Source of the DNA: Pedobacter cryoconitis
Lineage (GTDB): Bacteria > Bacteroidota > Bacteroidia > Sphingobacteriales > Sphingobacteriaceae
Length of the DNA: 64,000 nucleotides
NCBI RefSeq assembly: GCF_014200605.1
Contig: NZ_JACHCE010000001.1
Location: forward strand, 310,001 to 374,000
Direction: 5' to 3'
This document shows positions 26,916 to 36,653 of the stretch, in pieces; the stretch's first letter is position 1, and the number at the start of each line of letters is the position of its first letter. The notes below the pieces were generated by a model. The model made no database searches, was not told the origin of the DNA, and saw nothing but the letters and a program-made list of their open reading frames with translations. The position numbers were made by a program, and so were the translations under genes.

Positions 26916-28457
26916 ATGAAGCTGCTGATTTCAATTTTTTTAACAACGTTATTTACGGGTGCCTTTGCACAGCAGCAAGGTCCTGCTGATAGTATATATC
27001 TATTTACACAAGACGTACGTAAAATCAATGATGCTCAACAAAATGGGGCATCATTGATCAATTCTAATACACAAAATATGAGTGTGGTCTCCCTGAATTA
27101 CAATATACAACAGGGACATTTTCGTACTTCACAGACAGCTGAGAGCGGGAATGCTGTTTCACTTCAATCAAGTGGGATAAAAAACCTGGGAAGATTTAAG
27201 GTCGCAGGATATTTTAATTTTGAAAGAAGCTGGCAGGATAGTCTGGCCTGGACTTTACAAGGAGTCCCGGACCAGGCTACCCCTTATTATTTTGCTGCTG
27301 GTAAAGCTGGGCCATATGAACGCCTGAATTATAATTTTGGAGGTTTATTAACTTATGGATTAATAAAGGATAAGCTTTATGTGGCTGCGGGTGCGGATTA
27401 TTTTTATAACACTGCTTCTCGTTCTGTAGATCCACGTCCTTCTATACAGACCTTCATGTTTACTATTAACCCTCAAATTTTATACAAGACAGGACATCAT
27501 GTGATAGGTGGGGAATTTATTTTGGGTTATGGTAAAGAAAATAACAATGTTGCTTATAAAAACCGTCAGTACGGTGGTCAAAGTCAGGATTATCCTGATC
27601 GTATTAATTATCTGGTTATAGGGTATGGAACTAAAAAAGAAGTTGGGGCCAGTAAGTTAAAGCGGATAAACCACACCACTGGATTTGGCCTGAATTATGC
27701 TTTTAAAGATGAGCATGCTTATTTAAATGCGGGCTTAAATTACAAGAAAGAGAATCAGGATAATACTGATGGGATAGATTATTCTGCATCGAGTAAAAAA
27801 TATGGAACTTTTATTCTGAATAATTATAATGCCAGGCTACTAGGAGGATTGAAGACAGCTCTTTATCAGCATCAGCTGCAGGTTTTTATACAATCTCAAA
27901 ATGGATATGATCATAATTATAGTGAATACAATGGTTTAAGTAATTATAAATATAATCATCAAAGTTTAGCTGTCTATTATTCTGTATTAAAGAATTCAGT
28001 TTCTCTGAGAAAGACAGAATTTGGTCTGAATGTTAGCTATGATAAGGTAGATAAAAAGGATCTTGCCTCAAATATTTCTACTGTATTCAGTTATATCCAG
28101 CCTGGGGTGAGCGGAACATTTTATAATTCTTTTAAAGATAAGAGCAGGTTATCACTGACTTTAATGCCTGCATTACGCCTGCCAGCCGGTAATCAGGTAA
28201 ATGTCCTGGTTATTAATAATGTATTAGCCAATAATATCATATATCCGGATTATACCTACTGGTCATCAACCGCGGGTGTACTTAATCTGAATACAAAATA
28301 TATGAGCTCACACCTATTTAAAGATATAAACAGCGGTATTAGTTTGAATGCTGTTTATATCAATTCATTAAAGGGCGGAACAAATTATCAGGTTTCTGAT
28401 TTTACCCCGTCAAAAAACAGATTAGATCTTACTCTGAGTTTTAATCTTTATTTTTAG
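26916..28457 (+). CDS. DUF6850-type outer-membrane beta-barrel protein
   Basis: 513 residues with a signal peptide (MKLLISIFLTTLFTGAFAQQ). The remainder alternates polar and aromatic residues in the way of an outer-membrane barrel and ends in NLYF. I place it in DUF6850 by the N-terminal DSIYLFTQDVRKINDAQQNGASL segment and by its place after a DUF4876 gene; the family assignment is from memory. It may form a second channel or sit beside the TonB receptor. Gaps to its neighbours are two and six bases. Confidence 0.75.
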   Translation: MKLLISIFLTTLFTGAFAQQQGPADSIYLFTQDVRKINDAQQNGASLINSNTQNMSVVSLNYNIQQGHFRTSQTAESGNAVSLQSSGIKNLGRFKVAGYFNFERSWQDSLAWTLQGVPDQATPYYFAAGKAGPYERLNYNFGGLLTYGLIKDKLYVAAGADYFYNTASRSVDPRPSIQTFMFTINPQILYKTGHHVIGGEFILGYGKENNNVAYKNRQYGGQSQDYPDRINYLVIGYGTKKEVGASKLKRINHTTGFGLNYAFKDEHAYLNAGLNYKKENQDNTDGIDYSASSKKYGTFILNNYNARLLGGLKTALYQHQLQVFIQSQNGYDHNYSEYNGLSNYKYNHQSLAVYYSVLKNSVSLRKTEFGLNVSYDKVDKKDLASNISTVFSYIQPGVSGTFYNSFKDKSRLSLTLMPALRLPAGNQVNVLVINNVLANNIIYPDYTYWSSTAGVLNLNTKYMSSHLFKDINSGISLNAVYINSLKGGTNYQVSDFTPSKNRLDLTLSFNLYF

Positions 28458-28463
28458 TTAAAC

Positions 28464-29600
28464 ATGAAACGCATATTATTAATTATAAGTCTCTTTTTTC
28501 TGATTTTAACCCAGTTATCTTTTGATAGTTTTGATCGTATCGATGGTCTTCCGGCAGATTCACTGAGGAGTTTATACAATCGGCCGCCTGCAATGTGGCC
28601 AAAGCCTCTGATCGATTCGGGAGTTAAATGGGAGGAATTGGGAATTCTTCCAAACTCTCCGGTAAAGGAAGGTGATCCTGCTACAAAAAACCTGGTGGCT
28701 CTGGGTAAAATACTTTTTTATGATCCAAGGTTATCCGGGTCTAACCAGATTTCATGTATTAGCTGTCATGCTCCTGAGATGAACTGGTCGGATGGCAGAA
28801 GGGTTTCATTAGGGCACGATCAGGCTGCAAACTCCCGCAATGCCCCATCCCTTGAAAATATCTGGTATTTTAAAAACCTTTTTTGGGATGGCAGGGCAGG
28901 TTCTCTGGAAGAACAGCTGGTGGGCCCAATCAGTTCGGACATTGAAATGCATCAGGACCTGAAATTATTACCAGCTAAACTAAAAGCAATCAAAGGTTAT
29001 GCTGCCTTATTTTCTTCTGCTTATGGAGATGGGAAAATTACACAAGAACGTATAGCCAAAGCTATTGCGGGTTATGAACTTACTTTCACCAGCCGTAAAA
29101 GCGATTTTGACTATTTTCTGGAAGGCAATACAAAAAGACTGACCGATCAGCAGGTTCAGGGTTTACATCTGTTCCGGACCAAGGCACGCTGTATGAATTG
29201 TCATAGTGGCCCGTTATTTACAGATGATGATTTTCATAACCTTGGTTTAACCTATTATAAACGTGCAAAATATGAAGATCTTGGGCGTTATAATGTGACC
29301 AGAAAACCAGAAGATGTAGGGAAGTTCAGAACACCGGGCTTACGTAATGTGCTGCGTACCCGTCCGTGGTTCCACAATGGTTTATTTGATAACATTGAAG
29401 GGGTCATGAATATGTACAATAATGGAATGCCACAGCCGCAGCCCAAGCCTGATGAGTTAAATGATCCGCTTTTTCCAAAAACTGATGTACATATTAAAAG
29501 ATTAAATCTGAGTAAAGCAGAAAGAGATGCTATTATTGCTTTTCTGGCCGCTATTACGACAGAACCCTGGAGAATAACAACACCCGAATTGCCTAAATAG
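28464..29600 (+). CDS. di-haem cytochrome c peroxidase (MauG/CcpA-like)
   Basis: 378 residues with an N-terminal export signal. Two haem c attachment motifs are visible: CISCH at 98-102 and CMNCH at 243-247, at the spacing of bacterial di-haem peroxidases. Between them lie the SRNAPSLENIWYF and DGRAGSLEEQ blocks of the family. It should reduce hydrogen peroxide in the periplasm, or, like MauG, oxidise another substrate. It is the last gene of the receptor operon and its final eight bases overlap the end of the convergent EamA gene. Confidence 0.93.
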   Translation: MKRILLIISLFFLILTQLSFDSFDRIDGLPADSLRSLYNRPPAMWPKPLIDSGVKWEELGILPNSPVKEGDPATKNLVALGKILFYDPRLSGSNQISCISCHAPEMNWSDGRRVSLGHDQAANSRNAPSLENIWYFKNLFWDGRAGSLEEQLVGPISSDIEMHQDLKLLPAKLKAIKGYAALFSSAYGDGKITQERIAKAIAGYELTFTSRKSDFDYFLEGNTKRLTDQQVQGLHLFRTKARCMNCHSGPLFTDDDFHNLGLTYYKRAKYEDLGRYNVTRKPEDVGKFRTPGLRNVLRTRPWFHNGLFDNIEGVMNMYNNGMPQPQPKPDELNDPLFPKTDVHIKRLNLSKAERDAIIAFLAAITTEPWRITTPELPK

Positions 29601-30495
29601 ATTTTTGGAACCAGAGCTTCCTGTATATATAATCTGAAAGAATTATCATTAAAACAGCAATCAGAATCAGAAAAATTCCAATAACAAGATTTGACGTGAT
29701 AGCTTCTTTAAATACAAAAATACCTACAGCTACAGCAACTACAGGCTCCAGAGCCCCAAGTATTGCAGTAGCTGTAGATCCTACATATTGTACTGCGAAT
29801 ATCATGGCAACACATGATATCGCTGTAGCTGGCAATGCCAGTAATGCCAGATCGACAATAGCCCCGGTATCCGGTAGCGGCTGTAATCCTATAGTCATTT
29901 GAGCTTTAACCAGAAAAAAAATAGCGCTGAAACCCATTACATAGAACGTCAGCTTATAGCCTGACATCAATTGTATTCTTGATTTGTTAACCGATACAAT
30001 ATAGATTGCATAGCAGAGTGCTGAAAATAAAACAGCAGATAAACCTAACAGATTAAGCGTTATTCCATGATCGCCTTTATATAAAAGTGATACCCCAAAA
30101 AAGGCAAGGAGAATAGCAGCTATTGTAATGAGACTTATCTTTTCTTTAAAAAGAACAGCCATTAAAATGGCGACAAATACCGGGTATATAAATAAAATGG
30201 TAGAAGCAGTTCCTACGCCCAGATAGTCATAGCTGAAAAATAAACATTGTGCAGATAAACCATATAATATACCAAGCAGGGCCATTGGGATCAATTCCCT
30301 TCTGGCAATCCTGAATGATTCTTTTCTAAACAGCATGAACATGGCAATCAGGAAAGAGGCGGAGGTAAAACGATAGCATAAAAGTGAATCATGAGCAATT
30401 CCTTTATGCATTAAAGGTAAGGCAAAGAGCGGTATGAGGCCAAAAGTTGCGGATGAAATACACCCCCAAAAATAGCCTTTGACTTTAATATTCAT
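29593..30495 (-). CDS. EamA/DMT-family transporter
   Basis: 300 residues with about ten predicted membrane helices and two EamA repeats. The first repeat ends around LFKEKISLITIAAILLAFFGVSLL and the second around GALEPVVAVAVGIFVFKEAI, where the conserved Pro/Glu of the family lie. Members export amino acids, purines or other small metabolites; the substrate is not predictable. It converges on the peroxidase gene. Confidence 0.9.
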   Translation of the reverse strand: MNIKVKGYFWGCISSATFGLIPLFALPLMHKGIAHDSLLCYRFTSASFLIAMFMLFRKESFRIARRELIPMALLGILYGLSAQCLFFSYDYLGVGTASTILFIYPVFVAILMAVLFKEKISLITIAAILLAFFGVSLLYKGDHGITLNLLGLSAVLFSALCYAIYIVSVNKSRIQLMSGYKLTFYVMGFSAIFFLVKAQMTIGLQPLPDTGAIVDLALLALPATAISCVAMIFAVQYVGSTATAILGALEPVVAVAVGIFVFKEAITSNLVIGIFLILIAVLMIILSDYIYRKLWFQKSI

Positions 30496-30750
30496 TGAAA
30501 TGTCAGTTTAGAATTTATGGGTGCCGGAAACAGCAGTGAAAGATATTATATTTTTTCTGACTATTCTTTGCCAATAAACAACAAATTATGATTTTTAGCA
30601 GCACAATATAAGTTTAGGGTATTATTTTAAATTATTTGTTCATTTAATAGCTGAAATGGATATAAGTTTACATTTTTGTTGAAATTAAGAATCTGGATAG
30701 GGATCATCCCTGTTTAGCGCTCATTGTACTATCAGATAAATACCATAAAA

Positions 30751-32187
30751 TTGAAACAACTAAACGAAAAACCTGACGATAACAAGCTTAAAAGAGGCTT
30801 GCAAAACAGGCATATCCAATTGATTGCTCTGGGCGGTGCTATAGGTACCGGCTTATTTCTGGGTATAGGACCTGCAGCAGTATTGGCTGGCCCATCTGTA
30901 ATTCTGGGTTATGCATTAGCCGGTATAATTGCATTTTTTATTATGCGCCAACTTGGTGAAATGGTTGTAGAGGAACCTGTATCAGGAAGCTTTAGCCATT
31001 TTGCTTATAAATACTGGGGCTCATTTGCAGGTTTTGCTTCTGGCTGGAATTACTGGGTGCTTTATATCCTGGTCAGCATGTCCGAATTGACAGCAATTGG
31101 TATATATGTACATTTCTGGTGGCCATCAATCCCGCTCTGGTCATCAAGTCTTTTCTTTTTTCTAACCATTAACGCACTGAACCTGACCTCTGTTAAAGTC
31201 TATGGTGAAGTAGAGTTCTGGTTTTCTATTGTTAAAGTGGCAGCTATTATTGCCATGATATTTTTTGGCGTTTACTTATTGGTCAGCGGAACAGGCGGTG
31301 AGCAGGCCAGCGTACAAAATCTTTGGAATGACGGAGGGTTTTTCGCAAAAGGATTGCTTAATTCTGATGGGAAAGGTGGTTTTCAAGGTTTATTTGCTGC
31401 TATAGCGCTCATTATGTTCTCTTTTGGAGGGCTTGAACTGATCGGAATCACTGCTGCAGAGGCCGAAAATCCTGAAAAAACTATTCCTAAAGCAACCAAC
31501 CAGGTAATTTACAGGATACTGATTTTTTATGTAGGGGCACTGGTCATTCTTTTTTCATTGTCACCATGGAAGAACATCACTACAGACAGTAGTCCTTTTG
31601 TCATGGTATTTGAAAGTTTGAAAGGCTTCCGGTTTAGTCTTTTTGGTAAGACTATTTATTTTACCAGTGTGATTGCAAATGTGCTTAACATGATTGTTTT
31701 AACAGCTGCATTATCTGTCTATAACAGTTGTGTCTACAGCAATAGCCGGATGCTCTTCGGATTAGCAGAACAGGGCAATGCGCCAGCTTTTTTATCCAAA
31801 CTGAATAAAAACCATGTACCACTGAAAGCAATTTTAGTCTCTGGTCTTTTTGTAGCGATTAGTATTGTGATCAATAAACTAATGCCCGAGAAAGCATTGG
31901 GTATCCTGATGTCACTTGTTGTATCCTCACTAATGATCAACTGGCTGATGATTAGTATCACACATTTAAAATTCAGAAAAAGTAAGCGTGCTGAAAGGGT
32001 AAAAACCAAGTTCCCTTCCTTTATCTATCCGCTATCCAATTATATATGTCTGGTCTTTCTGATCGGTATTTTGGCTATCATGTGGATTACAGGTATGGAA
32101 CTGCCGGTAGAGCTGATCCCTGGTTGGCTTTTGCTGTTATATTTATGCTACCTGGTTGTAAAGAGAAATAAACAAAAGCATTTATAA
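30751..32187 (+). CDS. amino-acid permease (APC superfamily, GABA/asparagine-permease type)
   Basis: 478 residues if begun at TTG 30751 (MKQLNEKPDD); the open frame reaches TTG 30724. The conserved start of the AAT subfamily, RHIQLIALGGAIGTGLFLGIG, follows directly, with GPSVILGYALAG and MRQLGEMVVEEPVSGSF, so few residues are missing. About 12 membrane helices. It should import amino acids with protons, close in pattern to AnsP/GabP/CycA, though the exact substrate is unclear. A strong terminator follows. Confidence 0.92.
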   Translation: MKQLNEKPDDNKLKRGLQNRHIQLIALGGAIGTGLFLGIGPAAVLAGPSVILGYALAGIIAFFIMRQLGEMVVEEPVSGSFSHFAYKYWGSFAGFASGWNYWVLYILVSMSELTAIGIYVHFWWPSIPLWSSSLFFFLTINALNLTSVKVYGEVEFWFSIVKVAAIIAMIFFGVYLLVSGTGGEQASVQNLWNDGGFFAKGLLNSDGKGGFQGLFAAIALIMFSFGGLELIGITAAEAENPEKTIPKATNQVIYRILIFYVGALVILFSLSPWKNITTDSSPFVMVFESLKGFRFSLFGKTIYFTSVIANVLNMIVLTAALSVYNSCVYSNSRMLFGLAEQGNAPAFLSKLNKNHVPLKAILVSGLFVAISIVINKLMPEKALGILMSLVVSSLMINWLMISITHLKFRKSKRAERVKTKFPSFIYPLSNYICLVFLIGILAIMWITGMELPVELIPGWLLLLYLCYLVVKRNKQKHL

Positions 32188-32195
32188 ATTATATT

Positions 32196-32233
32196 AAAAA
32201 AGGGGGCTGGATTTTAATTCAGCCCCCTTTTTT
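32196..32233 (+). terminator. Rho-independent terminator of the permease gene
   Basis: Perfect stem AAAAAAGGGGGCTG / CAGCCCCCTTTTTT with a ten-base loop, nine bases after the stop codon and ending in T6. Confidence 0.9.
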
Positions 32234-32295
32234 AGTATAAGAGCTATTCGCAATTGACATACATAAGTAATAAAAATTCTAATGCTACTATTTAT

Positions 32296-32317
32296 TATAC
32301 CATTCGGTATATATTTG
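32296..32317 (+). promoter_or_regulatory. TetR autoregulatory operator overlapping a TAnnTTTG promoter
   Basis: TATACCATTCGGTATA at 32296-32311 is an inverted repeat (TATACC/GGTATA) and overlaps the -7 box TATATTTG at 32310-32317. A related 16-bp site precedes the efflux pump gene. The -7 box is so close to the ATG at 32322 that the transcript would be nearly leaderless. Confidence 0.65.
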
Positions 32318-32321
32318 TCCT

Positions 32322-32924
32322 ATGAATAAGTCATACTCAAAAGCTGAGCGTACCCGGAACTTTATTATTGAAAGTACCGCAGAGGTATTTAATAAAAAAG
32401 GATATGCTGGCACATCCTTAACAGACCTGACTAAAGCAACAGGGCTGACCAAAGGAAGTATTTATGGCAATTTTGAAAATAAAGAAGAAGTTGCGCTGGC
32501 AGTTTTTGATTATAACTGTTCGAGGGTTGCTGGTTTAACAGCAAAAAAAATCAGAGAAGCGACTACCTGTTATGATAAACTGATGTGTTATGCCGGCGTT
32601 TACAGAACAGTGACTAAAGAAACAATGAGCCGGGGCGGTTGTCCGATTTTAAATACTGCAACAGAGGCTGACGATACAAATTGTCTTTTAAGAGATAAAG
32701 CAGCTGGAGCAGTGAGACATTGGGAAGGAACCCTGGTCAGTATCATCAATCAGGGAGTGCTTAATGGCGAATTCAAAAAAGATATCAATTCCCGTCAGGT
32801 TTCTTTATCAATCGTTGCTTTGATAGAAGGTGGTATCATGATATCGAAGGTCACCGGAGATCTCACCAGTATGGATAGTATCCTGAAAACCGTAGAACTT
32901 TTCATTGAACAACTTAAAAGCTAA
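32322..32924 (+). CDS. TetR/AcrR-family repressor
   Basis: 200 residues. The N-terminal helix-turn-helix reads RTRNFIIESTAEVFNKKGYAGTSLTDLTKATGLTKGSIYGNFENKEE, a full TetR signature. The ligand-binding half contains the GGCPILNTATEADD motif typical of one large TetR branch. It sits in front of a DHA2 efflux gene; matching palindromes precede both genes, so it probably represses itself and the pump until a toxic ligand binds. Confidence 0.94.
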   Translation: MNKSYSKAERTRNFIIESTAEVFNKKGYAGTSLTDLTKATGLTKGSIYGNFENKEEVALAVFDYNCSRVAGLTAKKIREATTCYDKLMCYAGVYRTVTKETMSRGGCPILNTATEADDTNCLLRDKAAGAVRHWEGTLVSIINQGVLNGEFKKDINSRQVSLSIVALIEGGIMISKVTGDLTSMDSILKTVELFIEQLKS

Positions 32925-32941
32925 TTTTTTTTAACCTAGAA

Positions 32942-32957
32942 TATACCGATTAGTATA
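32942..32957 (+). promoter_or_regulatory. TetR-type operator in front of the efflux gene
   Basis: TATACCGATTAGTATA, an inverted repeat of the same length as the site before the TetR gene (12 of 16 bases identical). It ends two bases before the ATG of the MFS gene. Confidence 0.55.
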
Positions 32958-32959
32958 AT

Positions 32960-34510
32960 ATGAGCCCTTTAAAACGTCAGATACTTCTGATCACTGTAAT
33001 CGCAGCAGCAATAATGGAATTGATAGATACCTCAATTGTCAATGTAGCACTCAATTATATGAGTGGAAATTTGGGGGCAACCTTAGAAGATATCTCCTGG
33101 GTGATTACCTCTTATGCGATTGCGAACGTCATTATTATTCCCATGACCAGTTTTCTTGTCAATAATCTTGGACGGAGAAATTACTATATCGGCTCGATCA
33201 TTCTTTTCACTGTTTGTTCCTTTTTATGCGGTAATGCTACAGGGATCTGGGAACTCGTCGCCTTCAGGTTTATGCAGGGATTAGGTGGAGGCGCACTGCT
33301 TTCAGTTTCTGCTGTAGTGGTCTATGAATTATTTCCAAAAGAAAAGCAGGCAACTGCCAGTGCTTTATTTGGTATCGGTATTTTTATTGGCCCAACAATA
33401 GGCCCTACATTAGGTGGTTTTATTACCGAAAACTACTCCTGGCCCTGGATCTTTTACATCAACATCCCTATCGGAATTGCTGCAGCGATTTCCTGTTTTT
33501 TTCTCTTATACGAATCTCCTGTCAGACAGAAAATCAAACATATTGACTGGGTAGGAATATTTCTGCTGATTGCCGGAATAGGCTCCCTGCAAACTGTCCT
33601 GGAAAGAGGGGAGACGGATGATTGGTTTTCAGCCGGATATATTATAGTTCTGACTGTGATAGCTACAGTTTCTTTAGTCGGATTTATTATCTGGGAACTG
33701 AGTATTGAGAATCCAATTGTCAATCTTAAGATCTTAAAATACAAGTCATTGTCAATTGCAGCTGTGCTGACTTTTATTACTGGTATGGGGATGTATACCT
33801 CCATTTACCTGACCCCGGTTGTTGCCCAGCGGTTACTGGGATTTACCCCGACCCAATCTGGTTTGCTGCTTTTGCCCGGATCAATAGTCGCTGTACTTGC
33901 ATTGATTATTACCGGTAAATTATTGCAAAAAGGAGTCTCACCAGCTTTAATCGTTTTATTAGGCTTTTTGTGCTTCATCTACTTTAACTGGTCCATGTCC
34001 AGAATTAACCTGGAAACCCCGGCAATTGATCTCACAATGAATCTGACATTCAGAGCTATTGGAATGGCCTTGTTAACTGTTCCGCTGGGTACCCTGGCAG
34101 TATCCTCGCTGCAGGCAAAAGATATGCCGCAGGGTACCTCTTTGAATAACATGATGCGGCAGCTGGGTGGCTCATTTGGGATTTCTATTATTAACACATA
34201 CGTAGCCAGAAGAGTAGCCTCACACCGGATAGATCTGATCACGAATATTAAAGCTGAAAATCCGGTTGCCGTAGAAAGGATTAATACCTATACCAAAGTT
34301 TTTCAGCAGAAAGGCTTTGGCCTGCTCGATGCCAAACAAAAGGCAATGCAGCTGATAGAACTGGTCGTAGTCAAACAATCCTTCTTTTCCAGTTATCTGG
34401 ATGCTTTTTTACTGATAGGGACGTTTTTTGCGATTGTATTACCCTTACTGATTTTTGTTGCAAAACGCGATAAAGCAAAGCCGATCATCATTCCATCATC
34501 CGACCACTAA
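32960..34510 (+). CDS. DHA2-family multidrug efflux MFS transporter (EmrB-like)
   Basis: 516 residues with about 14 membrane helices. Motifs of the DHA2 drug:proton antiporters are present: MELIDTSIVNVALNYMSG in helix 1, LGRRNYY in the first loop and GIGIFIGPTIGPTLGGFI (motif C, antiporter signature) in helix 5. No HlyD/EmrA partner or TolC is adjacent, so it may act alone in the inner membrane. Gene order TetR-MFS-SDR suggests one operon induced by a xenobiotic. Confidence 0.93.
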   Translation: MSPLKRQILLITVIAAAIMELIDTSIVNVALNYMSGNLGATLEDISWVITSYAIANVIIIPMTSFLVNNLGRRNYYIGSIILFTVCSFLCGNATGIWELVAFRFMQGLGGGALLSVSAVVVYELFPKEKQATASALFGIGIFIGPTIGPTLGGFITENYSWPWIFYINIPIGIAAAISCFFLLYESPVRQKIKHIDWVGIFLLIAGIGSLQTVLERGETDDWFSAGYIIVLTVIATVSLVGFIIWELSIENPIVNLKILKYKSLSIAAVLTFITGMGMYTSIYLTPVVAQRLLGFTPTQSGLLLLPGSIVAVLALIITGKLLQKGVSPALIVLLGFLCFIYFNWSMSRINLETPAIDLTMNLTFRAIGMALLTVPLGTLAVSSLQAKDMPQGTSLNNMMRQLGGSFGISIINTYVARRVASHRIDLITNIKAENPVAVERINTYTKVFQQKGFGLLDAKQKAMQLIELVVVKQSFFSSYLDAFLLIGTFFAIVLPLLIFVAKRDKAKPIIIPSSDH

Positions 34511-34586
34511 ATTTAAATCCAATACCACAATAAAATTACAATTAAGACTAAGCAAAAAATAAAATTTATTATAAATCATAAAGAAA

Positions 34587-35333
34587 ATGAAACTAACAAA
34601 TAACACTATTCTGATCTCTGGCGGAACTGCCGGTATAGGATTTGAAATCGCTAAATTATTAACTGAAAAAGGTAACCATGTGATTATTACCGGCCGTGAC
34701 CAGAAGCGCCTTGATGAAGCTGTTGCTAAACTGGATAACGTTACAGGTATACTGTTCGATACGACGAAAGAAGCAGACACAGATCTTTTGGTAAGCAGGA
34801 TCAGTGCTGACTTTCCTGAATTAAATATAGTGATCAATAATGCAGGTCTTGCCTATACCTATGATGTGACTGCCGGGGGCAGGACATGGGAAAAAGCAGG
34901 AAATGAAATGGAAACGAATTATATTTCACTGATCCGTCTGACAGAAAAGCTACTTCCTCAATTGCTTAAACAAAAAGCTGCGGCGCTGGTTAATGTAAGT
35001 TCTATTGTGGCTATCGCTCCAGGTCTTAGTGTGTTGACTTACAGTGCAAGTAAAGCTGCAGTACATGCCTATAGCCAGGGATTACGTATTGCTTTAAAAG
35101 ACACCAGTGTGAAAGTATTTGAATTAATGCCTCCACTGGTCAATACTGAATTCTCTAAAGAAATTGGTGGAGCAGAAAGAGGAATCCCACCTTTACAGGT
35201 AGCCAATGAATTCGTTGATGCTTTAGCGCAGGATACTTATGAAATTCATGTAGGTGTAACTGCACAAATCTTTGAATTAGCACGTACATCGCCCACAGCT
35301 GCCTTAAATGCGTTAAACAATCTGGAAGGATAA
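34587..35333 (+). CDS. short-chain dehydrogenase (DltE-like)
   Basis: 248 residues, a classical SDR: GGTAGIG cofactor loop, NNAG, catalytic Ser in NVSSIVA and YSASK. The sequence after the active site (GLRIALKDTSVKVFELMPPLVNTEF) resembles the DltE group. It follows the efflux pump by 76 bases in the same direction, so it may be co-induced, though a separate promoter is possible. Substrate unknown. Confidence 0.9.
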   Translation: MKLTNNTILISGGTAGIGFEIAKLLTEKGNHVIITGRDQKRLDEAVAKLDNVTGILFDTTKEADTDLLVSRISADFPELNIVINNAGLAYTYDVTAGGRTWEKAGNEMETNYISLIRLTEKLLPQLLKQKAAALVNVSSIVAIAPGLSVLTYSASKAAVHAYSQGLRIALKDTSVKVFELMPPLVNTEFSKEIGGAERGIPPLQVANEFVDALAQDTYEIHVGVTAQIFELARTSPTAALNALNNLEG

Positions 35334-35349
35334 TAAAACTGTGTAATGT

Positions 35350-35394
35350 AAAAGCGAAAGCCATTTCTATGAGATAGAAATGGCTTTCGCTTTT
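35350..35394. terminator. bidirectional terminator
   Basis: Perfect 21-bp stem beginning AAAAGCGAAAGCC with a three-base loop (gag), flanked by A and T runs on both sides, between two converging genes. Confidence 0.9.
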
Positions 35395-35406
35395 AGGAAA
35401 AGATCT

Positions 35407-36342
35407 TTATTTTTTTGATGGCTGCAATTTGAACCTGATTCCTGCATTAATAAACAGACTGCTTCCTAATTTATTTACCGGAGTATTTGCAAATACATTT
35501 TTTATCCCGGCTTCTTTAAAAGAGAAATTCCTTAGGAGCATATAACCACCTCCCAGCATGAAATCGAAGTACTTACTTTTCCATTTACCTTCTAATCCAA
35601 GAGGAAGCTCTACATAATTCAAATAACGTTTTTTTGGATCAACTTCGTTCTCTGTATCATAGCTGAGACTGCGGAAACGGAAAGCTAATTTTAGTTCCAT
35701 TTTCTTTGTGACATCATAAGCAGTGCTTATCTCAGTTGGAATATCAATGTTGAATTTGAATTTACCTTCTGTTTGTACATGCAGCATAAAGCCAGGCAGA
35801 ATTATAGGGGCATTCAACGCATTTATTATAAATCCTCCAAAACCATATGAAAAACCAGGGTGTGGGGTTTTAATAAAAAGGACACCACCATTGATGTACA
35901 GATCATGAGAATCTATGTGCTTTAAATCTGAATTTATACCGACAGAAAATATATTGACCATACCCCAGTTGTTTCGCATAGAGTGGTAATAACTGACACC
36001 CAGCTGAGAACTCAGTAATTTTTCGGGCATCAGATCTTTTTCTCCCGATTTATCGCTCATCTGCGTATAACTGCCACTGATCATTCCTGTCCATTGATTT
36101 ACCTTTTTGGTGACTGTATCGAATTTATTGGAGATTAGAAAACTATATCCCAGGTCAATTCTTTTTTGAACTTTTTCTGTATTTTCTACATTTCCATCTT
36201 TCTGTTTGTACTTACTATCCGGAATGTAGATAGTGTTGATGTCAAGATTGTTTACAGGTGTGAATTGGGCAAAAGCACCTTTCCCTGTTAAAACTAAAAG
36301 AATCAAGATTGTTTTTTTTATCAGACTGGTTTTATTCAGCAT
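35407..36342 (-). CDS. DUF6268-like outer-membrane barrel protein
   Basis: 311 residues with a signal peptide ending TGKGAFAQF. The rest alternates hydrophobic and polar residues (YYHSMRNNWGMVNIFSVGIN, GGYMLLRNFSF) as in small outer-membrane beta-barrels, and ends INAGIRFKLQ. The layout fits DUF6268, assigned from memory. It is a single gene transcribed toward the terminator; the function is unknown. Confidence 0.7.
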   Translation of the reverse strand: MLNKTSLIKKTILILLVLTGKGAFAQFTPVNNLDINTIYIPDSKYKQKDGNVENTEKVQKRIDLGYSFLISNKFDTVTKKVNQWTGMISGSYTQMSDKSGEKDLMPEKLLSSQLGVSYYHSMRNNWGMVNIFSVGINSDLKHIDSHDLYINGGVLFIKTPHPGFSYGFGGFIINALNAPIILPGFMLHVQTEGKFKFNIDIPTEISTAYDVTKKMELKLAFRFRSLSYDTENEVDPKKRYLNYVELPLGLEGKWKSKYFDFMLGGGYMLLRNFSFKEAGIKNVFANTPVNKLGSSLFINAGIRFKLQPSKK

Positions 36343-36644
36343 AAATTTTGTGATTGAAATTAATAAATGAGGTGTGCTGAACTTTCTATGAGTTCGGGTT
36401 TAGGACAACATGATTTGGTTCTACCCTTACGTATAAAACGATTTTTTTCAAATACCCGGAAATAACCTGTATTAAACAGATCAAAATGATGTTGCTTCTT
36501 AGTACAAGCTGTGGACAATGTCTACAATTAAAAACAGTCCTGATTCTATAAATGGCTTGAAATTAGGATTTTAATCTCTTTTTAATCTCTGGAGTGAAAA
36601 TTGCTATTGTGCATCTTTAATAACTTGCTCATTACTTAAAGATT
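36343..36644. other. intergenic region upstream of a SusC gene
   Basis: AT-rich gap between the divergent DUF6268-like and SusC genes. No FecI/FecR-type regulators, hybrid two-component sensor or small gene precede the SusC gene, so its control is not local. I see no clear promoter box or hairpin. Confidence 0.4.
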
Positions 36645-36653
36645 TTGTATCAG

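Noticed and set aside
36343..36644. Possible FecI/FecR or small regulator before the second SusC gene
   Set aside because: No frame of suitable length or sigma/anti-sigma motif was found in this gap.
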